The translations under genes and the position numbers were made by a program. A DNA stretch of 64,000 bases from Methylobacterium sp. J-067. Its GTDB lineage: Bacteria > Pseudomonadota > Alphaproteobacteria > Rhizobiales > Beijerinckiaceae. The notes under the pieces are model-generated. The model was not told the DNA's origin. It worked only from the letters and a program-made list of their open reading frames with translations, and ran no database searches. Each line of letters begins with the position of its first letter. Within the stretch, counting starts at the first letter, position 1. The stretch is taken from the NCBI RefSeq assembly GCF_022829465.1, contig NZ_JAKSXZ010000058.1:62001-126000 (forward strand), in the 5' to 3' direction. Shown here one piece after another: positions 36,228 through 44,568 of this stretch.

Positions 36228-37079
36228 ATGCGATTTTCCGGCACCGACACCTACGTCGCCACCCCCGACCTGACGGCGGCGGTGAACGCGGCCGTCACCC
36301 TGGAGCGCCCGCTCCTCGTGAAGGGCGAGCCCGGCACCGGCAAGACCGTGCTGGCCGAGGAGATCGCCAAGGGGCTGAACGCGCCGCTCATCGTGTGGAA
36401 CGTGAAGTCCACGACGAAGGCGCAGCAGGGGCTGTACGAATACGACGCGGTCTCGCGCCTGCGGGACTCGCAGCTCGGCGACCCGAAGGTCTCGGACATC
36501 GCCAACTACATCCGCCGGGGCAAGCTGTGGGAGGCCTTCACCGCCCCCGAGCGGCCGGTGCTGCTGATCGACGAGGTCGACAAGGCCGACATCGAGTTCC
36601 CGAACGACCTCCTCACCGAACTCGACCGGATGGAGTTTCACGTCTACGAGACCGGTGAGACGGTGAAGGCCATCCGCCGGCCGGTGGTGATCATCACCTC
36701 GAACAACGAGAAGGAATTGCCGGACGCGTTCCTGCGCCGCTGCTTCTTCCACTACATCCGCTTCCCCGACGCGGACACGCTGCGCGCCATCGTCGAGGTG
36801 CATTACCCCGGCATCAAGCACCGTCTCGTGGAGGAGGCGCTGCGGGTGTTCCTGGAGACCCGCGAGGTGCCGGGCCTCAAGAAGAAGCCCTCGACCTCCG
36901 AACTGCTCGACTGGCTGAAGCTCCTCGTCTCCGAGGACATCGCCCCCGAGACCCTGCGCGAGCAGGACGGCCGCAAGCTCATCCCGCCGCTGCACGGGGC
37001 GCTTCTCAAGAACGAGCAGGACGTGAGCCTGTTCGAGAAGCTCGCCTTCATGACCCGGCGCGAGGGGCGGAAGGGATGA
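36228..37079 (+). CDS. MoxR-family AAA+ ATPase
   Basis: A 283-residue ATPase. Walker A GEPGTGKT (33-40), Walker B LLIDEVDKAD and a sensor region IITSNNEKELPDAFLRRC are intact. MoxR ATPases act as chaperones with VWA partners to assemble or metallate large enzymes. This sequence belongs to the branch next to CoxE-like VWA proteins, and such a gene lies about 5 kb away. I chose ATG of MRFSGTD, where homology begins. It overlaps sixA by 4 bp. Confidence 0.9.
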   Translation: MRFSGTDTYVATPDLTAAVNAAVTLERPLLVKGEPGTGKTVLAEEIAKGLNAPLIVWNVKSTTKAQQGLYEYDAVSRLRDSQLGDPKVSDIANYIRRGKLWEAFTAPERPVLLIDEVDKADIEFPNDLLTELDRMEFHVYETGETVKAIRRPVVIITSNNEKELPDAFLRRCFFHYIRFPDADTLRAIVEVHYPGIKHRLVEEALRVFLETREVPGLKKKPSTSELLDWLKLLVSEDIAPETLREQDGRKLIPPLHGALLKNEQDVSLFEKLAFMTRREGRKG

Positions 37080-37618
37080 CGGATCCCATCGCCATGCGCC
37101 GCCTCATCCTCCTCCGCCATGCCAAGTCCGACCGGCCGGCGGGCGTGCGGGACCTCGAACGGCCGCTGAACAAGCGCGGCAAGCGGGCGGCGCCCGTCGT
37201 CGGCGAGCGGATCGCGGCGGAGGGCCTGCGCCCGGACCTCGCCCTCGTCTCGCCGGCACAGCGCACGCGCGAGACCTGGGCCGCCGTGAAGGGCGCCCTC
37301 GGCGACCCGCGCGACGAGACCGTGCCGGAAATCTACGAAGCCGCCGCCGAGGACATCCTCGCCGCGATCCGCACCGCGCCGGACGAGGCGGGCACGCTCA
37401 TCGTCGTCGGCCACAATCCCGGCCTCGGCGACCTCGCGGTGATGCTGGCGGGGCAGGGGCCCCGGGGCCTGCGCGCCCTGCTGGCGAGCGAATTCCCCAC
37501 CGCCGCCTTCGCGGTGATCGACTTCGATGCCGAGACCTGGGCCGGGGTCGCGCCGAGCCGGGGCCGGCTTGAGCATTTCGTCCGCCCCCGCGACATCGAC
37601 CCCGCCCTCGCGGGCTAG
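37076..37618 (+). CDS. sixA: SixA-type phosphohistidine phosphatase
   Basis: A 180-residue histidine phosphatase. The catalytic LILLRHAKSDR motif, SPAQRTRETW and the second His in VVGHNPGL are visible. SixA removes phosphate from His residues of phosphotransfer proteins. It follows the MoxR gene by ATGA overlap. Its stop codon overlaps the stop of the convergent hydrolase within CTAG. Confidence 0.9.
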   Translation: MTDPIAMRRLILLRHAKSDRPAGVRDLERPLNKRGKRAAPVVGERIAAEGLRPDLALVSPAQRTRETWAAVKGALGDPRDETVPEIYEAAAEDILAAIRTAPDEAGTLIVVGHNPGLGDLAVMLAGQGPRGLRALLASEFPTAAFAVIDFDAETWAGVAPSRGRLEHFVRPRDIDPALAG

Positions 37619-38643
37619 ACCGGCACGGGCGCCGCGTGCTGTGCGACCTCCGCGTGGGTGGGGAGGTCGGTGCCCGGCATGAAGGCGTCGAAGGCCGCCC
37701 AGAAATCCTGCCGGATCGCCTCGCGCTCGCTCAGGATCTCGTGGCGGGCATCCGGCAGCACGAGGATGTGCCCCGCCTTCAGCCGCGCGGCGAAGCGCTC
37801 GGTGATGGGCGTGCCGCAGACCGGGTCGGCGCCCGCCGCGACGATCAGCGTCGGGAGGGTGATGCGCGGCGCGGCGCGGGGATGGCGCAGGCGGGCCATG
37901 GCCCGGAACGCCCCCGCGAGCCACGCGATGGTCGGATCGCCCACCGCCCCGGCGCCCACCTGCCGTGCGGCCTCGGCGTTGCGGGCGTAGCGCTCGGGAT
38001 CGCGGCACAGGCGATTGCCGGCGAAGGGCTTCGTGGCGATCGAGACCGGCTTGCCGAAGGGGATGTAGCGGCGGCCGAAGCCGAGGCGGTGCAGCCCCCG
38101 CGCCAGGATCGAGGCCGCGAGCGGCAGGCGGATCATGCGGATCGACAGCATCGGCGCCACGGTCACGAGCCGCCGGAACGGCAGCCAGCCGTCGAGGGCG
38201 CCGGTCAGGGCGACGCAGCCGCCCATGGAATGGGCGAGGCAGAGATGCGGGGCGGGCATCGTCGGCAGCACCGAATCCGCGACGGCCAGGATGTCGAGGC
38301 GGTAATCGTCGAAGCGGTCGACATGGCCCTTGTGCGGGTCGTCCACCCGCCGGTCGGAATCGCCCTGGCCGCGCCAGTCGAAGGCCACCACCGCGAAGCC
38401 GCGCCCGCGCAGGTCGCGGATCGTCTCGTAATACTTCTCGATGAACTCGGCCCGCCCCTGGAGCAGCGTGACCGTGCCCCGGCAACTGCGCGTGGTCGGC
38501 CGCCACGTCGCCGCGCGCAGGGTGCAATCGTCCCCCGTGCCAACGGCCACGATGGTGCCGCCCGGCGGGGCCGGGTTGCCCGGCGTGTCGCGCAGGCTGA
38601 GCATCGCGGGCTTGGGCCCGTCCTTGCCGTCGAACCGTGTCAC
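37615..38643 (-). CDS. Alpha/beta hydrolase, lysophospholipase/monoacylglycerol lipase type
   Basis: A 342-residue serine hydrolase (Hydrolase_4 family, PldB-like). The oxyanion-side strand is FAVVAFDWRGQGDSDR; the nucleophile lies in CLAHSMGGCVAL; the acid is probably the Asp of VAAGADPVCGT and the His of PDARHEIL. Such enzymes cleave lysophospholipids or monoacylglycerols. The GTG start has GGGGAGG upstream; an ATG 13 codons later is an alternative. No signal peptide is seen. Confidence 0.88.
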   Translation of the reverse strand: MTRFDGKDGPKPAMLSLRDTPGNPAPPGGTIVAVGTGDDCTLRAATWRPTTRSCRGTVTLLQGRAEFIEKYYETIRDLRGRGFAVVAFDWRGQGDSDRRVDDPHKGHVDRFDDYRLDILAVADSVLPTMPAPHLCLAHSMGGCVALTGALDGWLPFRRLVTVAPMLSIRMIRLPLAASILARGLHRLGFGRRYIPFGKPVSIATKPFAGNRLCRDPERYARNAEAARQVGAGAVGDPTIAWLAGAFRAMARLRHPRAAPRITLPTLIVAAGADPVCGTPITERFAARLKAGHILVLPDARHEILSEREAIRQDFWAAFDAFMPGTDLPTHAEVAQHAAPVPV

Positions 38644-38726
38644 CCGCGCCGCCTCCCCGTCACTGCCCCCGGGGCAGCCTGATCCGTGCCCCGGAAAAAA
38701 TCCGTTTTCCCGGCCCGCCGGAGGGT

Positions 38727-38755
38727 CTTGCGACCCCGATCCGGCGCCCCGATAT
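38727..38755 (+). promoter_or_regulatory. Sigma-32 (RpoH) type promoter of hsp20
   Basis: CTTGCG and CCCCGATAT are separated by 14 bp, close to the heat-shock consensus (CTTGAA and CCCCATWT). Transcription would start near 38762, leaving a leader of about 84 nt that coincides with the RNA thermometer. Confidence 0.75.
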
Positions 38756-38761
38756 CCCGTC

Positions 38762-38845
38762 TGTGCCGGCCCTTAGGCGGCACGAGAGACCGGTCCGGCC
38801 CATTGGGCGGACCACCGAACATGTTGCTCTTCAAGAGGATATGTC
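38762..38845 (+). ncRNA. ROSE-type RNA thermometer in the hsp20 leader
   Basis: The leader can fold into three hairpins: GTGCCG/CGGCAC (38763-38783), GGTCC/GGACC with an inner GCCC/GGGC (38792-38813), and a final one in which TTGCTCTT pairs with AAGAGGA around the ribosome site. TTGCT opposite AGAGGA is the hallmark of ROSE elements, which hide the ribosome site at low temperature. It ends directly at the hsp20 ATG. Confidence 0.82.
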
Positions 38846-39331
38846 ATGCGTCAGTTCGATCTTGCTCCCCTTTATCGCTCCACCGTCGGTTTCGACCGCC
38901 TGTTCTCCGCCCTCGATCAGTTCGCGAGCACCGAAACCGCTCCGAGCTATCCGCCCTACAATATCGAGCGCACGGGCGAGAACGCCTACCGCATCACCGT
39001 CGCGGTGGCCGGCTTCACCGATGAGGACCTGTCGATCGAGGTTCGGGAGAATGCCCTGACCCTGCGCGGCGAGCGCAAGGGCGAGGCCGAGAAGCGCGCC
39101 GAGTTCCTGCACCAGGGCATCGCCGCCCGGGCGTTCGAGCGCCGCTTCCAGCTCGCGGACCACGTGCAGGTGACGGGCGCCGTCCTCGAGAACGGCCTGC
39201 TCCACGTCGACCTCGTCCGTGAGGTGCCGGAGGCCAAGAAGCCCCGCCGCATCGAGATCGCCTCGGGCCGTCGCCCCACCGCGCCGGTGATCGAGGGTCA
39301 GGTCTCCGAGGGCGACCGTCAGGCCGCGTAA
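38846..39331 (+). CDS. Hsp20/IbpA-family small heat shock protein
   Basis: A 161-residue holdase that keeps unfolding proteins soluble. It opens with FDLAPLYRSTVGFDRLFSALD, typical of class A rhizobial sHsps, and has the alpha-crystallin domain from YPPYNIERTGENAYRITVAV to AVLENGLLHVDLVREVPE. The C-terminal I-x-I/V-like motif is weak (VPEAKKPRRIEI). Expression is set by a sigma-32 promoter and a ROSE thermometer, and a clean terminator follows. The gene is monocistronic. Confidence 0.95.
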   Translation: MRQFDLAPLYRSTVGFDRLFSALDQFASTETAPSYPPYNIERTGENAYRITVAVAGFTDEDLSIEVRENALTLRGERKGEAEKRAEFLHQGIAARAFERRFQLADHVQVTGAVLENGLLHVDLVREVPEAKKPRRIEIASGRRPTAPVIEGQVSEGDRQAA

Positions 39332-39359
39332 GCGCGCCTGCAACCTCCGCGTGAGGGAG

Positions 39360-39387
39360 CGCCCCGGCCACCGGCCGGGGCGTTTTC
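39360..39387 (+). terminator. Rho-independent terminator of hsp20
   Basis: CGCCCCGGCC-ACC-GGCCGGGGCG followed by TTTT. A perfect 10-bp stem with a 3-nt loop, 28 bp past the hsp20 stop codon. Confidence 0.88.
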
Positions 39388-39476
39388 ATGCGGCCCGGAC
39401 TGTCATAATGCCGTGCTCACCTCATGGTGATGTCGAAACCCGCAGCGCCCGGTCGGGCGCGCGGGGCGAGGGGGCG

Positions 39477-40469
39477 ATGGCCGCGAATCTGTTCCACCGC
39501 GAGGCGGTTGCCGCGCTGGGTGCCGGGCTGCACCGGGGCGTGCAATGGGGCGTCACCGCGCCGCTCGCCAAGCTGACGCGCCGGCCGACCTCCGCCGAGA
39601 TCGCCGACGTCCTGGCCGAGGCGGATGCGATCCGCCTACCGGAGCCCGGCGCGGACGGCCTCAAGGGCCGCAGCCTCGGGCGCATCGGAAACCTCGAGGT
39701 CCGCCTCGCCACCCGCCGCTCGGAGATCCGCCGGGCGCAGCGCCTGCGCTTCAAGGTGTTCTACGAGGAGATGTCGGCGGTGCCGACCGGCCTCGCCTCC
39801 CTGTCCCGGCGGGATGCGGATGCCTACGATTCCCTGTGCGATCACCTCCTGGTGCTCGACCACGACATCCTGAAGCCGGCCAAGACGCCGTTCCGCGCCC
39901 CCCGGCCCAAGGTGGTGGGCACCTACCGGCTGCTGCGCGGCGAGGTGGCCGAGCGCCATCACGGCTTCTACTCCGAGGGCGAGTACGACCTCTCCCCCGT
40001 GCTGGCCGCGCAGGGCGGGCGGCGCCTCCTCGAACTCGGGCGCTCCTGCGTGCTGAAGCCCTACCGGGGCAAGCGCACCGTCGAACTGCTGTGGCAGGGC
40101 ATCTACGCCTACGTCCTGCACCACCGGATCGACGCGCTGATCGGCTGCGCCTCCCTGGAGGGGACGGACCCGGATCGCCTCGCCCTGCCGCTCTCCTTCC
40201 TGCACCACCATGCCCGCGCCCCCGAAGCGTGGCGCGCCTGTGCCCTGCCGGAGCGGGCGGTGCGCATGGACCGGCTCTCGAAGGAGGCGGTGGACCCGAA
40301 GGCCGCGCTGCAGGCCCTGCCGCCGCTCATCAAGGGCTACCTGCGGCTCGGCGCCACCTTCGGCGACGGCGCCGTGGTGGACCGCCAGTTCGGCACCACG
40401 GACGTGTTCGTCGCCCTACCGGTGGAGCGCATCGGCGCCCGCTACAGGGGGCATTTCGCCCCGGCCTGA
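39477..40469 (+). CDS. olsB: OlsB-type L-ornithine N-alpha-acyltransferase (GNAT)
   Basis: A 330-residue acyltransferase of the hemolysin-like GNAT family. The N-terminal LEVRLATRRSEIRRAQRLRFKVFYEEM, the VVGTYRLLRG strand and LELGRSCVLKPYRGKRTVELLW are characteristic of OlsB, which makes 3-hydroxyacyl-ornithine, the first step to phosphate-free ornithine lipids. The second-step gene olsA is not adjacent. GAGGGG precedes the ATG. It may also act on another amine, but the match to OlsB is good. Confidence 0.82.
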   Translation: MAANLFHREAVAALGAGLHRGVQWGVTAPLAKLTRRPTSAEIADVLAEADAIRLPEPGADGLKGRSLGRIGNLEVRLATRRSEIRRAQRLRFKVFYEEMSAVPTGLASLSRRDADAYDSLCDHLLVLDHDILKPAKTPFRAPRPKVVGTYRLLRGEVAERHHGFYSEGEYDLSPVLAAQGGRRLLELGRSCVLKPYRGKRTVELLWQGIYAYVLHHRIDALIGCASLEGTDPDRLALPLSFLHHHARAPEAWRACALPERAVRMDRLSKEAVDPKAALQALPPLIKGYLRLGATFGDGAVVDRQFGTTDVFVALPVERIGARYRGHFAPA

Positions 40470-40535
40470 GCCCGGCTGCGGCGCCCGCCTCCGTTGACAG
40501 GCCCGGCCCCGAGGCGGATACCCCCGGCCGATCCG

Positions 40536-42518
40536 ATGCAGCAGCGCCTCGCCAAGACCGCGGTGATGGTGGCCCACGATCTCGCGGCGACCGCCGCGGC
40601 CGTGGTGCTGACCTTCCTGTTCCGCTTCCAGGGGGCGATGCTCGCCGAGCGGCTGCACGCCCTGCCGCTGCTGCTGCCGCCGTTCCTCGTCGTCGCGGGG
40701 ATCGTCTACGCCCGGTTCCGGCTCTACCGGACCAAGTGGCGCTTCGCCTCCCTGCCGGACCTCGCGGGCATCGTCCGCGCGGCGAGCGTGCTCGCCCTGG
40801 TGCTCCTCGTCGTCGACTGGGTGCTAGTCTCGGCCGATCTCTACGGCTTCTACTTCTTCGGCAAGATCGCCATCCCCCTCTACTGGGTGTTGCAGATCTT
40901 CCTGCTCGGCGGGACGCGGGCGGCGTTCCGCTACCTGAAATACACGCGCTCGCGGCAATCGAACGCCAAGGCCGCCACGGTGCCGACGCTGCTCCTCGGG
41001 CGCGGCTCCGACATCGACGTGCTCCTGCGGGCCATCGAATCCGGCGCGGTGAAGAAGCTCGCGCCGCGGGGCATCCTGTCCCCCCGCCGGGACGAGGCCG
41101 GGCAGTACATGCGCGGCGTGCCCGTGCTCGGCGATTTCACCGAGCTGGAGCGGGTGGTGATGGATTGCGGCGCGCGGGGCGAGCCGATCCGCCGGCTGGT
41201 GGCGGCGCCGAGCGCGCTGGCCCCGGAATCCGCCCCCGACGACCTCATCGCCCGCGCGCGGCGCCTCGGCCTGCCCCTCGCCCGCGTGGTCGGGCTGGGG
41301 GAGGGCACGCAGGGGCCGGAGCTGGCGCCGCTGGAGATCGAGGACCTGCTGCTACGCCCGACCGTGGCGATCGACCGGCCCCGGCTGGAGGGCTTCCTCA
41401 CCGGCCGCCGGGTGGTGGTGACGGGGGGCGGCGGCTCCATCGGCTCGGAGATCTGCCTGCGCGCCGTGGCCTTCGGCGCCGCCGCCGTGCTGGTGCTCGA
41501 ATCCTCCGAGCCGGCGCTGCACGGCATCCTCAGCCACCCGGCGATCATCGACGCGCCGGCCGAGGTGACGGGCGTCATCGCCGACATCCGCGACCGCGAG
41601 CGGACCTTCGCGGTGATCGCGGCCTTCCGGCCGGATTACGTGATGCACGCCGCCGCCCTGAAGCAGGTGCCATTCCTCGAACGGGACTGGCAGGAGGGCA
41701 TCAAGACCAACGTCTTCGGCTCCCTCAACGTGGCCGAGGCCGCCGTGGCCGCCCGCGCCCGGGCCCTGGTGATGATCTCCACCGACAAGGCCATCGAGCC
41801 GGTCTCGCAACTCGGCGTCACCAAGCGCTTCGCGGAGATGATCGCCCAGTCCCTCGACGCGGCGCAGGCTCGCCTGCCGGGCCACCCGACCCGGCTGATC
41901 GCCGTGCGCTTCGGCAACGTGCTCGGCTCGGCGGGCTCGGTGGTGCCGGTGTTCAAGGCGCAGATCGCCCGGGGCGGCCCGTTGACCGTGACCCACCCGG
42001 ACATGGTCCGCTACTTCATGACCGTGCGCGAGGCCTGCGACCTCGTGCTCACCGCCGCCTCCCATGCCGACGGCGAGGCGCGGGCGGACGGGGGCGAGCA
42101 GGCCGCCGTCTACGTGCTGAAGATGGGCCAGCCGGTGCGGATCGCCGAACTCGCCGAGCGGATGATCCGGCTCGCGGGGTTCGAGCCCGGCACCGAGATC
42201 GAGATCGCCTATACCGGCGCCCGGCCCGGCGAGCGGCTGAACGAGATCCTGTTCGCCCGCGAGGAGCCGCGCATCGGCCTGCCCGGCATCGAGGGGGTGA
42301 TGGCGGCCCAGCCGATCTTCGCCGACCGGCCGCGCCTCGACGCCTGGATCGCCCGCCTGCGCGCCGCCGTGGAGAGCGGCGACCGGGCGGCGGCGGATGC
42401 GGTGTTCGAGGAGGCGGTGCCGCATTTCCGCGAGCGCGGGGCGGCGAAGGCGGAGGCCGCCGCGCTGCCGGCCGCGCCGATGGTCCCCGCCGCCGCCGAG
42501 CCCGTGGCCCTAGGCTGA
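40536..42518 (+). CDS. CapD/WbpM-type nucleotide-sugar 4,6-dehydratase-like membrane protein
   Basis: A 660-residue protein with four N-terminal membrane helices, a linking CoA-binding-like domain, then an extended SDR domain with VVVTGGGGSIGSE (about residue 290) and MISTDKAIEP. Relatives such as WbpM and PglF convert UDP-GlcNAc to the 4-keto-6-deoxy sugar for surface glycans. In them the catalytic Tyr is Met within MxxxK; here the aligned residues read LGVTK, so that position is Leu. The role is capsule/O-antigen sugar synthesis, with activity uncertain. The ATG is preferred over an upstream TTG. Its end overlaps the convergent epimerase by 9 bp. Confidence 0.85.
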   Translation: MQQRLAKTAVMVAHDLAATAAAVVLTFLFRFQGAMLAERLHALPLLLPPFLVVAGIVYARFRLYRTKWRFASLPDLAGIVRAASVLALVLLVVDWVLVSADLYGFYFFGKIAIPLYWVLQIFLLGGTRAAFRYLKYTRSRQSNAKAATVPTLLLGRGSDIDVLLRAIESGAVKKLAPRGILSPRRDEAGQYMRGVPVLGDFTELERVVMDCGARGEPIRRLVAAPSALAPESAPDDLIARARRLGLPLARVVGLGEGTQGPELAPLEIEDLLLRPTVAIDRPRLEGFLTGRRVVVTGGGGSIGSEICLRAVAFGAAAVLVLESSEPALHGILSHPAIIDAPAEVTGVIADIRDRERTFAVIAAFRPDYVMHAAALKQVPFLERDWQEGIKTNVFGSLNVAEAAVAARARALVMISTDKAIEPVSQLGVTKRFAEMIAQSLDAAQARLPGHPTRLIAVRFGNVLGSAGSVVPVFKAQIARGGPLTVTHPDMVRYFMTVREACDLVLTAASHADGEARADGGEQAAVYVLKMGQPVRIAELAERMIRLAGFEPGTEIEIAYTGARPGERLNEILFAREEPRIGLPGIEGVMAAQPIFADRPRLDAWIARLRAAVESGDRAAADAVFEEAVPHFRERGAAKAEAAALPAAPMVPAAAEPVALG

Positions 42519-43427
42519 GCGCGAGAGCCGCGCCAACCCCTCTCGCGTCGGCATGGCCGGCTGCCAGCCGAGGCGCGCGAGGCCGTCGCCGCGCGCGACG
42601 AGACCGCCCGCCACCCGCTCGAACAGCTCGCCACGCCCGGTGAGCCGGCAGGCGAGGCCGAGGAGCGATTCCGGCACCGGCAGCAGCCCCGGCCGGCGGC
42701 CGAGCCCGTCGCGCAGGGCGGCGATCATCTCCGGCAGGGTCAGCGGGTCCGGGTCGGCGGCGATGAACGGCGCCCGCAGGGGCTCCGACGCCCGCAGCAG
42801 CGTGTCCACCGCCGCCGCAAGGCTCTCCACCGAGATCAGCGAGCGCTCGGCCCCCAAGCCTCCCACCGGCAAGGGATAGGGCGAGCGGGCGAGCCGCAGC
42901 AGGGTCTCCAGATTGCCCTTCGCGCCGGGGCCGTAGACGAGGACCGGCCGCAGGGCTGCCCAGTCGAGCCCGGTGGCGGCGAGCGCCTTCTCGGCCTCGC
43001 GCTTCGAGCGGCCATAGGGGTCGGTGGGGCGGGGCTCGTCCGCCTCCGTGACGATGCCGGATGCGGTCGCCCCCGTCTGGGCGCGGATCGAGGAGAGGAA
43101 CACGAAGCGGCGCACCTTCGCCCGCTCGGCGGCCTGGGCGAGGCGGGCCGTCGCCTCGGTGTTGAGGGTGCGGTAATCGTCCTCCGGCGCGCCGGACATG
43201 GCGTGGGCGAGGCCGGCGGAATGGACCACCGCGTCCACGTCCGACAGGGCGGCGGCCATGTTGATCGGCCGGGTGAGATCGCCCACCACCGCGCTCGCCG
43301 CCCCCGGCGGCACCTCGACCGGCCGGCGCAGCAGCACCCGCACCCGGTAGCCCCGCGCCGTCAGCGCCGCGAGGAGGTGGCGGCCGATGAAGCCCGTCGC
43401 CCCGGTGAGCGCCACGAGACCGGTCAT
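42510..43427 (-). CDS. NAD-dependent epimerase/dehydratase (UDP-glucose 4-epimerase-like)
   Basis: A 305-residue extended SDR enzyme. LTGATGFIGRHLLAAL gives the NAD-binding Gly motif; FLSSIRAQTG and DPYGRSKREAEKAL provide the Ser and YxxxK catalytic residues. It likely converts a nucleotide sugar for the lipid-linked glycan made by the adjacent transferase, since the two genes overlap by ATGA and often travel together in O-antigen loci. The exact sugar is unknown. Confidence 0.87.
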   Translation of the reverse strand: MTGLVALTGATGFIGRHLLAALTARGYRVRVLLRRPVEVPPGAASAVVGDLTRPINMAAALSDVDAVVHSAGLAHAMSGAPEDDYRTLNTEATARLAQAAERAKVRRFVFLSSIRAQTGATASGIVTEADEPRPTDPYGRSKREAEKALAATGLDWAALRPVLVYGPGAKGNLETLLRLARSPYPLPVGGLGAERSLISVESLAAAVDTLLRASEPLRAPFIAADPDPLTLPEMIAALRDGLGRRPGLLPVPESLLGLACRLTGRGELFERVAGGLVARGDGLARLGWQPAMPTREGLARLSRSA

Positions 43428-44425
43428 GAGGCAATCCCCGCGAAGCGGCGCAGCAGGAGGGCGACGATCCCGCCCCCCGCCGCCAGGGCGGCGAGCGAGA
43501 CCGGCCAGGACGGCCATACCACGCTCGCGGCGGCGAGGCCCGCGAGCGCGAGATTCGCCAGGAACACCCGCCCCACCACGCCCCGGACGGTGAGGCCGTT
43601 CACCGTCGCCCGCTGGTAGAAATGGGAGCGGTGCGCCTCCCACACGCGCTCCCGCCGTCTCGCGCGGGCGGCGAGGGTGAGGCTCGCATCCGCGAGGTAG
43701 ACGAGCGGCAGCAGGAGCGCCGCCGCAAAGCCGCCGGTCGCCGCGAGGTGCCAGAGCAGCCACGCGGTCACGAGGCCCACGGGCAGGGAGCCGACATCCC
43801 CGAGGAAGAGGCCCGCCACCGGCCGGTTGAACGGCGCGAAGCCGAGCATCGCCCCGAGCAGGGAGGCCGCCACCAGGGTCGGCAACAGGGGCAGGATTCC
43901 GGCGAGGCCGAACAGCACGAGGGTCGCCGCGACGGGGACGATCTCGGCGACCGTCATCCAGTCGAGCCCGTCCATGAAGTTCGTGAGGTTCACGAACCAC
44001 AGGCCGGCGAGCGTCGCGAGGGCGCGTTCCAGCCACAGGGGGATCTCCGGCACGAGCCGCCCGTCGAGATGGGAGACCAGCAGCCCGACGACGAGGATCT
44101 GCACCGCGAGCCGGGGCAGGGCAGGGAGTGGGCGCAGGTCGTCCACCGCCCCGAGCACGGCGAGGGCCAGAGTGCAGCCCGCGAGCCAGGTCCAGGCCTC
44201 GCGCGGGCCGACCTCCGGTGCCCCGGCGAAGAGCCCCGAGACGGTGACGAGGGCCGTCACCACCGCGATGCCCCCGCCCTGCGGCGTCGGCACGACGTGG
44301 CTCGACCGGGCGTTCGGCCGGGCCAGCGCGTAGCGGCGCAGCAGGGGCATCAGCCGCAGGATCAGCCCCGCCGAGAGGGCGGCGGCCAGCGGCGCGGCGA
44401 GGAGGGGAATCCAGGCGAAGGTCAT
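43424..44425 (-). CDS. WecA/WbpL-type undecaprenyl-phosphate sugar-1-phosphate transferase
   Basis: A 333-residue polytopic enzyme of glycosyltransferase family 4 (MraY/WecA fold). Visible motifs are RSSHVVPTPQGGGIAVV, GAVDDLRPLP with the Asp pair for Mg, NLTNFMDGLDWM and FLGDVGSLPVG, and the HRSHFYQR loop. It would start O-antigen or capsule repeat units by moving a sugar phosphate onto the lipid carrier. Start ATG of MTFAWIP. It is divergent from the HTH gene. Confidence 0.9.
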   Translation of the reverse strand: MTFAWIPLLAAPLAAALSAGLILRLMPLLRRYALARPNARSSHVVPTPQGGGIAVVTALVTVSGLFAGAPEVGPREAWTWLAGCTLALAVLGAVDDLRPLPALPRLAVQILVVGLLVSHLDGRLVPEIPLWLERALATLAGLWFVNLTNFMDGLDWMTVAEIVPVAATLVLFGLAGILPLLPTLVAASLLGAMLGFAPFNRPVAGLFLGDVGSLPVGLVTAWLLWHLAATGGFAAALLLPLVYLADASLTLAARARRRERVWEAHRSHFYQRATVNGLTVRGVVGRVFLANLALAGLAAASVVWPSWPVSLAALAAGGGIVALLLRRFAGIAS

Positions 44426-44568
44426 GCTGTCGCGGGGCTGTAGCCCGGCCGGCGCCGCCGGGCCAGGGCCGTTTCCGGTGGATGAATGACCGGCGTCCTT
44501 GCGCAACTTCGCCGTTCCCGGCACGTTCTCTCCCTGAGACGAGGCTGGGCCGACGGAGGACGGCGCCC

